Source: Gammaproteobacteria bacterium (GTDB lineage: Bacteria; Pseudomonadota; Gammaproteobacteria; SZUA-152). From it: a stretch of 64,000 nucleotides of DNA. The notes under the pieces were generated by a model that had not been told where the DNA came from, did no database searches, and saw only the letters and a list, made by a program, of their open reading frames with translations. Position 1 is the stretch's first letter. Every line of letters begins with the position of its first letter. Location: NCBI GenBank assembly GCA_029882975.1, contig JAOUJW010000003.1, positions 193,090 to 257,089 of the forward strand, in the 5' to 3' direction. This document shows, piece by piece, positions 59,905-64,000 of the stretch. The translations under genes were made by a program, and so were the position numbers.

Positions 59905-60621
59905 ATGGGTTCACAACTGGTAATCAAAGCGGTTACGCCATGGAAATACTGGTCCAGAATGTTTCTGGCGGTGTTCAGTATAGGGGTATTTGGTTGGCTC
60001 ATGTTCGGTTTTGGCGGCATCAAGGCCGGATATGACAATGAAACCATGGGTGAGGAAATGCAGCGTTTACAGCAGCATATTTACGATCTTGGGAGAAGCA
60101 ATAGTGATTTGCGCGAAAAAATCGCGGTTGCTAAACAGGGCGGTGAGATTGATAAACAAGCTTATTCGCAGGTAAAAACCAGCCTGGTGGATCTGCAGAC
60201 CGAATTGTTGGAACTAAAGCAACAAGTGGCGTTTTACCAAGGTATCTTGTCCCCCAAAGAAGCGGCGAGTGGACTAAAAGTTACCAGCCTGAAGTTAAAC
60301 AGCATTGGCAGTGCGGATGGCTATCGCTTTAAGTTGGTGTTAACTCACGTGAACAAGCACAGTCGGATGGTTACCGGTCGAGCTCGTATTTTTGTGGAAG
60401 GAATCATGGAGGGGGCGAACAAAACCTTAAGTTTGGCAGATGTCTCCGGCGGTAAGCTAAGTGAATTGAAGCTGAAATTTAAGTATTTTCAGAATTTGGA
60501 GGGGGATATTGTGTTGCCCAAAGGCTTTGTTCCATCGGGTGTTCTGGTGGACCTGATGCCTAGTAATAAAGGCATGACACGAATAAAGAAAAATTTTACC
60601 TGGACCGATATTATCGGTTGA
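59905..60621 (+). CDS. DUF6776-like membrane-anchored protein
   Basis: 238 residues. One N-terminal membrane segment (MFLAVFSIGVFGWLMFGFG), a coiled coil (about 50-110, with heptads in LQQHIYDLGRSNSDL and LVDLQTELLELKQQVAF), and a small beta-rich domain ending in PKGFVPSGVLVDLMPS. It matches the gammaproteobacterial DUF6776 type that regularly sits beside a bactofilin gene. Possibly an envelope or cytoskeleton-associated factor; function not established. 38 bp before the bactofilin gene. Confidence 0.75.
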   Translation: MGSQLVIKAVTPWKYWSRMFLAVFSIGVFGWLMFGFGGIKAGYDNETMGEEMQRLQQHIYDLGRSNSDLREKIAVAKQGGEIDKQAYSQVKTSLVDLQTELLELKQQVAFYQGILSPKEAASGLKVTSLKLNSIGSADGYRFKLVLTHVNKHSRMVTGRARIFVEGIMEGANKTLSLADVSGGKLSELKLKFKYFQNLEGDIVLPKGFVPSGVLVDLMPSNKGMTRIKKNFTWTDIIG

Positions 60622-60658
60622 GACTGATCATTAACTGACATCAGAAGGAATCCCTCCT

Positions 60659-61183
60659 ATGTTCGGAAGTAAAAAGGCGAAAATTTCCTCGGAAATAGAT
60701 TCATTAGTCGGTGGCAACACAACCATTAAAGGCGATGTGATGTTTACCGGTGGTTTGCACATTGATGGTGTAGTTCGCGGTAGCGTGGTGGCCGAAAGTG
60801 AACAGTCTTTACTCACCACCAGCGATAGAGGTCGTATTGAAGGCAACGTTAAGGTGCATAGTATTGTCTTAAACGGTGAAGTCGTGGGCGATGTGCACGC
60901 TTACAAACATATTGAGCTGGCTGCGAACGCCCGGGTGACCGGCAACGTATACTATCAAGTGATTGAAATGGCTATGGGGGCTGAAGTTAATGGCAGCCTG
61001 ATTCATTTGTCCAAAGAACAGGTGCCGGCAACCGTAGTCCCCGAGGTGATTGAAGAAAAAGCAGTAGCGGAACCTTCAGTGGAAGAAAAAGTGTTGGATT
61101 CTATTCCTGAGTCACAGGAAGGACCGGCATTTGAAGCTGAGCCGGATGATCAGGGCCAGACGTACCAGTTTAGCGTCAAATAA
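60659..61183 (+). CDS. Bactofilin (polymer-forming cytoskeletal protein)
   Basis: 174 residues. The central region (about 15-120) is the bactofilin beta-helix, with repeated hydrophobic steps such as GGNTTIKGDVMFTGGLHIDG and GEVVGDVHAYKHIELAANARVTGNVYY. N- and C-terminal tails are disordered; the C-tail is acidic. Bactofilins form filaments that organise cell-envelope growth. ATG with AAGGAA upstream; follows the DUF6776-like gene in a conserved pair. Confidence 0.92.
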   Translation: MFGSKKAKISSEIDSLVGGNTTIKGDVMFTGGLHIDGVVRGSVVAESEQSLLTTSDRGRIEGNVKVHSIVLNGEVVGDVHAYKHIELAANARVTGNVYYQVIEMAMGAEVNGSLIHLSKEQVPATVVPEVIEEKAVAEPSVEEKVLDSIPESQEGPAFEAEPDDQGQTYQFSVK

Positions 61184-61301
61184 GTGGCGATTGTATAAAT
61201 GTTGTACAATTTGGTCCATGTGTTCACATTTTTCCGCGTTGACTTGAAAAATCATCTTCAGGCACTATCTATAATTAGATGATAGAGTTGGAGGTATTTG
61301 C

Positions 61302-61646
61302 ATGAGTTCTACTGCGGACGTGACGTTAACATTCACCGACAATGCCGCCAATAAAGTTAGGGCGCTGATAAAAGAAGAGGGTAATGAATCACTTAAGCTT
61401 CGGGTTTACATTACCGGGGGTGGCTGTGCCGGATTTCAATATGGGTTTAAATTTGACGAGAAAGTCAACGAGGGTGACACGGAAATCGAAAATTCCGGAG
61501 TGAGCCTTGTAGTGGACCCCATGAGTTATCAGTATCTGGCGGGAGCTGAGGTGGATTATGTGGAGGGCCTGCAGGGTGCTCAATTTCTTATCCGAAATCC
61601 CAACGCCAGTACCACCTGTGGATGCGGTTCTTCATTTTCTGTGTGA
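61302..61646 (+). CDS. erpA: Iron-sulfur cluster insertion protein ErpA
   Basis: 114 residues of the A-type carrier family. Three conserved Cys in [11 protein letters not shown] and TTCGCGSSF bind and transfer [4Fe-4S] clusters. It matches ErpA in length and N-terminal [17 protein letters not shown] better than IscA or SufA. It supplies clusters to respiratory and isoprenoid enzymes. ATG with GGAGG upstream; followed by a terminator. Confidence 0.93.
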   Translation: MSSTADVTLTFTDNAANKVRALIKEEGNESLKLRVYITGGGCAGFQYGFKFDEKVNEGDTEIENSGVSLVVDPMSYQYLAGAEVDYVEGLQGAQFLIRNPNASTTCGCGSSFSV

Positions 61647-61676
61647 TGAGGTAAGATTTCCGGGCATTATGTCCGG

Positions 61677-61711
61677 CAAAAAAACAGGGGCGGGTCGCCC
61701 CTGTTTTTTTC
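61677..61711 (+). terminator. Rho-independent terminator after erpA
   Basis: ACAGGGGCG-GGT-CGCCCCTGT with flanking A run and seven T. Confidence 0.92.
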
Positions 61712-61743
61712 GTCTGACACAATTTACATAAGGATTTTTAACA

Positions 61744-62904
61744 ATGACAATGAATGAGTACCTGCCGGGATTGGCCGGTGTTCCAGCCACGAAATCTAAT
61801 ATTTCCGATATTGACGGCCAAAAAGGCAAGTTGTATTACCGTGGCTATCCCATCGAGCAGCTGGCTAAACACAGTTCTTTTGAGGAAACCGCCTTGTTAC
61901 TGCTGGACGGCGAATTACCCACGACCGATCAGCTCAGTTCTTTTGACGCGCAGCTGCGCGATAACCGCTTGGTTAAATACAATATTCGGGAGTTGATGAA
62001 AAACCTTCCAGCGACCGGCCATCCTATGGAAATGTTGCAAACGGCTGTAGCCAGCTTGGCTATGTTTTATCCAGGAAATGAATGCCTCACCGGTAGCGAC
62101 CGTTGCGAAGACTTGTACTACATACACAATATGACCGTGAAAATTATCGCCCGCATGGGGACCATTGTGGCCATGTGGGAGCATATTCGTAACGGTTACG
62201 ATCCTATTCCTCCAAGGGCGGATCTATCCTATGCCGAGAATTTTCTCTATATGCTCAACGGGAAGGAGCCGGACCCCTTGCTGGCTAAGATTATGGATGT
62301 GTGTCTGATTTTACATGCAGAACACACCATCAACGCATCCACATTCGCCATGCTGGTTAATGGTTCTACCCTGGCCAGTCCGTGCAGTGTCATGGCCTCG
62401 GCTATCGGTACCTTGTCCGGCCCCTTACACGGTGGTGCCAATGAGCGGGTTTTGACCATGCTGGAAGAAATTGGCAGTCCCGATAAAGTGGAAGCCTATA
62501 TTGATAATAAGTTAAATAATAAGGAAGTTATTTGGGGGATGGGACATCGAGAGTACAAAACCAAAGACCCCAGAGCGACCATTCTACAAGGTTTGGTGGA
62601 GGAATTTATGCAGGTTCATGGCGCTTCCAATCCCCTATTGGAAACAGCGTTGGAAGTAGAGCGGGTGGCTGAAGGTCGTTTGGCACACAAAGGTGTGTAC
62701 GCAAATGTGGATTTTTACTCAGGAATACTCTATGCGGAAATGGGTATTCCTTCGGATCAGTTTACATCAATCTTTGCTATCGCCCGTTCTGCCGGTTGGA
62801 TGGCACATTGGCGGGAGCAATTGGCGGACAATCGTATCTTCCGGCCGACACAGGTGTATACCGGCCAACCGCCTCGAGACTACACTTCCATCGACAAGCG
62901 CTAG
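61744..62904 (+). CDS. gltA: Citrate synthase
   Basis: 386 residues, the shorter form of the citrate synthase family (no N-terminal extension as in the E. coli NADH-sensitive enzyme). LHAEHTINASTF holds the first catalytic His, GPLHGGANE the second, GMGHREYKTKDPRA the binding Arg, and NVDFYSG the catalytic Asp. It condenses oxaloacetate and acetyl-CoA; sequence alone does not exclude 2-methylcitrate synthase activity, but no prp genes are adjacent. ATG with AAGGA upstream. Confidence 0.92.
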   Translation: MTMNEYLPGLAGVPATKSNISDIDGQKGKLYYRGYPIEQLAKHSSFEETALLLLDGELPTTDQLSSFDAQLRDNRLVKYNIRELMKNLPATGHPMEMLQTAVASLAMFYPGNECLTGSDRCEDLYYIHNMTVKIIARMGTIVAMWEHIRNGYDPIPPRADLSYAENFLYMLNGKEPDPLLAKIMDVCLILHAEHTINASTFAMLVNGSTLASPCSVMASAIGTLSGPLHGGANERVLTMLEEIGSPDKVEAYIDNKLNNKEVIWGMGHREYKTKDPRATILQGLVEEFMQVHGASNPLLETALEVERVAEGRLAHKGVYANVDFYSGILYAEMGIPSDQFTSIFAIARSAGWMAHWREQLADNRIFRPTQVYTGQPPRDYTSIDKR

Positions 62905-62943
62905 CTTGTCCGATGTGCTGCATGACAAGTATCTGTTAAAAAT

Positions 62944-62973
62944 AAAAAGGCGGATTGATCAATCCGCCTTTTT
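62944..62973. terminator. Bidirectional rho-independent terminator
   Basis: Perfect palindrome AAAAAGGCGGATT-GATC-AATCCGCCTTTTT between the converging citrate synthase and M23 peptidase genes. Confidence 0.95.
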
Positions 62974-63012
62974 ATCCCCAAATTTGTTGCCCAGTGACTG
63001 CTGAATCTTGCC

Positions 63013-64000
63013 TTACAGTTTGGCCACAGAAGTCTTACCTAAGGTGTTCAATAAGGTTAGATAGCCTTGAGTGTTCAGTTTGAAATCGGTTTTTTGCTCA
63101 TAGGTAATGGGTGCGGCACCGGGCAATTTTACGGTTAAAGGGTTACGATGGATGCCATCTACACGGAACTCGTAATGTAAGTGCGGTCCGGTAGCTAAAC
63201 CGGTTTTGCCGATGTAGCCAATGATTTCCCCTTGTTTAACCCGGTCACCGCGACGTAAGCCCTTTTTGAATTTCACTAAGTGAGCGTACAGTGTCTGATA
63301 TTTGCCGCCGTGCTGGATAATAACGGTATTGCCATATCCGCCTTTGTGTCCCAGATGGCTGATTTTACCGTCTCCGCTTGCCTTGATGGGAGTGCCCACC
63401 GGGGCTGCGTAATCCACGCCTTTGTGATCCCGGAGGCGATTTAATACCGGATGGAAACGTTTACCGAATTTGGAGCTGACTCGGGTGGAATCTACAGGGT
63501 TTCGCAGAAACGCCTTGCGCAGACTGATACCTTCCGGGGTGTAGTAATCCACATGACCGTTCTGGTCTTTATAACGAACGGCGCGGTAAAGTTTGCCGTT
63601 ATTGATGTATTCCGCAGCGAGAATATTGCCATTGGTTATTTTTTCACCGTCTAAATAGTATTCCTCGTAAATCACTGAGAAGCGATCGCCGGCTCGCACG
63701 TCGGTAACAAAATCGAATTCCCAGTCAAACAGGCCTACCAACTCCATCGTCATGCTACCGGGAATGCCGGCTTCTAAGGCGGCTTCGTACATAGAGCCGG
63801 TTATCTCCGCTGTGGCGTGTGCTATGCGTTTGTCCAGCTCAGTTGTAATGGTAGATGCGTGGAACTGATCGCCTTTGCGGGTAATATGCAGAGCGCTGGA
63901 GTCGTTGATCTCATAGATCAATTCATGCAGTTTGTTGTTAATCAGAAGAAACTTCAGTTCTTCGCCGGGAGAAATAAGATTTAAGGTTTTAGTGGGTTCG
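63013..64000 (-). CDS. M23 peptidoglycan DD-metalloendopeptidase, N-terminus off window
   Basis: Reading frame stays open to the right edge, so the protein is partial (about 328 residues seen). The portion near the edge (LNLISPGEELKFLLINNKLHELIY) is an OapA/LysM-like domain. Then comes a middle domain and the LytM/M23 peptidase domain with Zn ligands in RDHKGVDYAAP and GPHLHYEF (HxH). It is the MepM/YebA-like type that cuts peptidoglycan cross-links for cell growth. No internal start should be used. Confidence 0.9.
   Translation of the reverse strand, partial: EPTKTLNLISPGEELKFLLINNKLHELIYEINDSSALHITRKGDQFHASTITTELDKRIAHATAEITGSMYEAALEAGIPGSMTMELVGLFDWEFDFVTDVRAGDRFSVIYEEYYLDGEKITNGNILAAEYINNGKLYRAVRYKDQNGHVDYYTPEGISLRKAFLRNPVDSTRVSSKFGKRFHPVLNRLRDHKGVDYAAPVGTPIKASGDGKISHLGHKGGYGNTVIIQHGGKYQTLYAHLVKFKKGLRRGDRVKQGEIIGYIGKTGLATGPHLHYEFRVDGIHRNPLTVKLPGAAPITYEQKTDFKLNTQGYLTLLNTLGKTSVAKL

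Overview
The window is a continuous stretch of a gammaproteobacterial chromosome. It carries trpG-trpD-trpC, a true Crp, speD, coq7, rplM-rpsI, argC, a bactofilin, erpA and a complete System I cytochrome c maturation (Ccm) locus. Base composition is near-even GC and TTG/GTG starts are frequent. Ordinary housekeeping genes occupy both ends (1-7600 and 58.8-64 kb). Between them lies about 50 kb devoted almost entirely to c-type cytochromes, beta-propeller proteins and the machinery that makes them. No transposase, integrase, phage gene or CRISPR array was seen.

Layout. 1-7.6 kb: tryptophan genes, crp, OsmC, VOC, speD, coq7, a 2Fe-2S ferredoxin-like gene, a hydrolase, rplM-rpsI with a clear sigma70-type promoter, and tRNA-Gln(CUG). 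7.7-9.7 kb: an H-NOX-like protein whose proximal heme histidine is replaced by Ile, then a general porin. 9.8-24.3 kb: NHL lipoprotein, tetraheme cytochrome, parvulin-type PPIase, Ser-rich outer-membrane barrel, two triheme cytochromes, a cupredoxin lipoprotein, a third triheme, two NHL lipoproteins and an undecaheme (11 CXXCH) cytochrome. The ten-gene order from the tetraheme to the undecaheme matches, from memory and unverified, the 'uet' (undecaheme) extracellular-electron-transfer cluster reported for the biocathode bacterium Candidatus Tenderia electrophaga. The organism may be a relative. 24.3-33.1 kb: a large beta-propeller follows the undecaheme, then an ICMT-like membrane gene on the other strand, then a second copy of the undecaheme + propeller pair. 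33.1-36.2 kb: an MFS/spermidine-synthase-like fusion. 36.3-47.3 kb: a ResB-CcsA-TPR-ResA-like set (System II type) directly followed by complete ccmABCDEFGHI (System I). 47.4-53.1 kb: a monoheme cytochrome, two reg_prop propellers, a Kelch lipoprotein and a 7-TM histidine kinase. 53.2-56.4 kb, minus strand: pentaheme, NHL lipoprotein, pentaheme. 56.6-58.8 kb: a class I multiheme cytochrome split by a frameshift at a run of nine A; if the frame is restored it carries six hemes. 58.8-64 kb: argC, DUF6776-like gene, bactofilin, erpA, citrate synthase, and a partial M23 peptidase.

How it fits together. By my count the island encodes 52 CXXCH heme sites and nine beta-propeller proteins from four propeller families (NHL, YVTN/lactonase-like, reg_prop, Kelch). 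The likely design is an electron conduit: an inner or periplasmic class I cytochrome and cupredoxin feed triheme c7-type carriers, and electrons pass to large outer multihemes through or alongside an outer-membrane barrel. Propeller lipoproteins would act as scaffolds or assembly factors and the PPIase as chaperone. The local Ccm and ResB/CcsA genes would supply heme attachment. Direction of electron flow and cell-surface location are inference. The least described parts are the duplicated undecaheme-propeller module, the A9-frameshifted hexaheme, the reg_prop/Kelch/kinase block, and the minus-strand pentaheme-NHL-pentaheme satellite.
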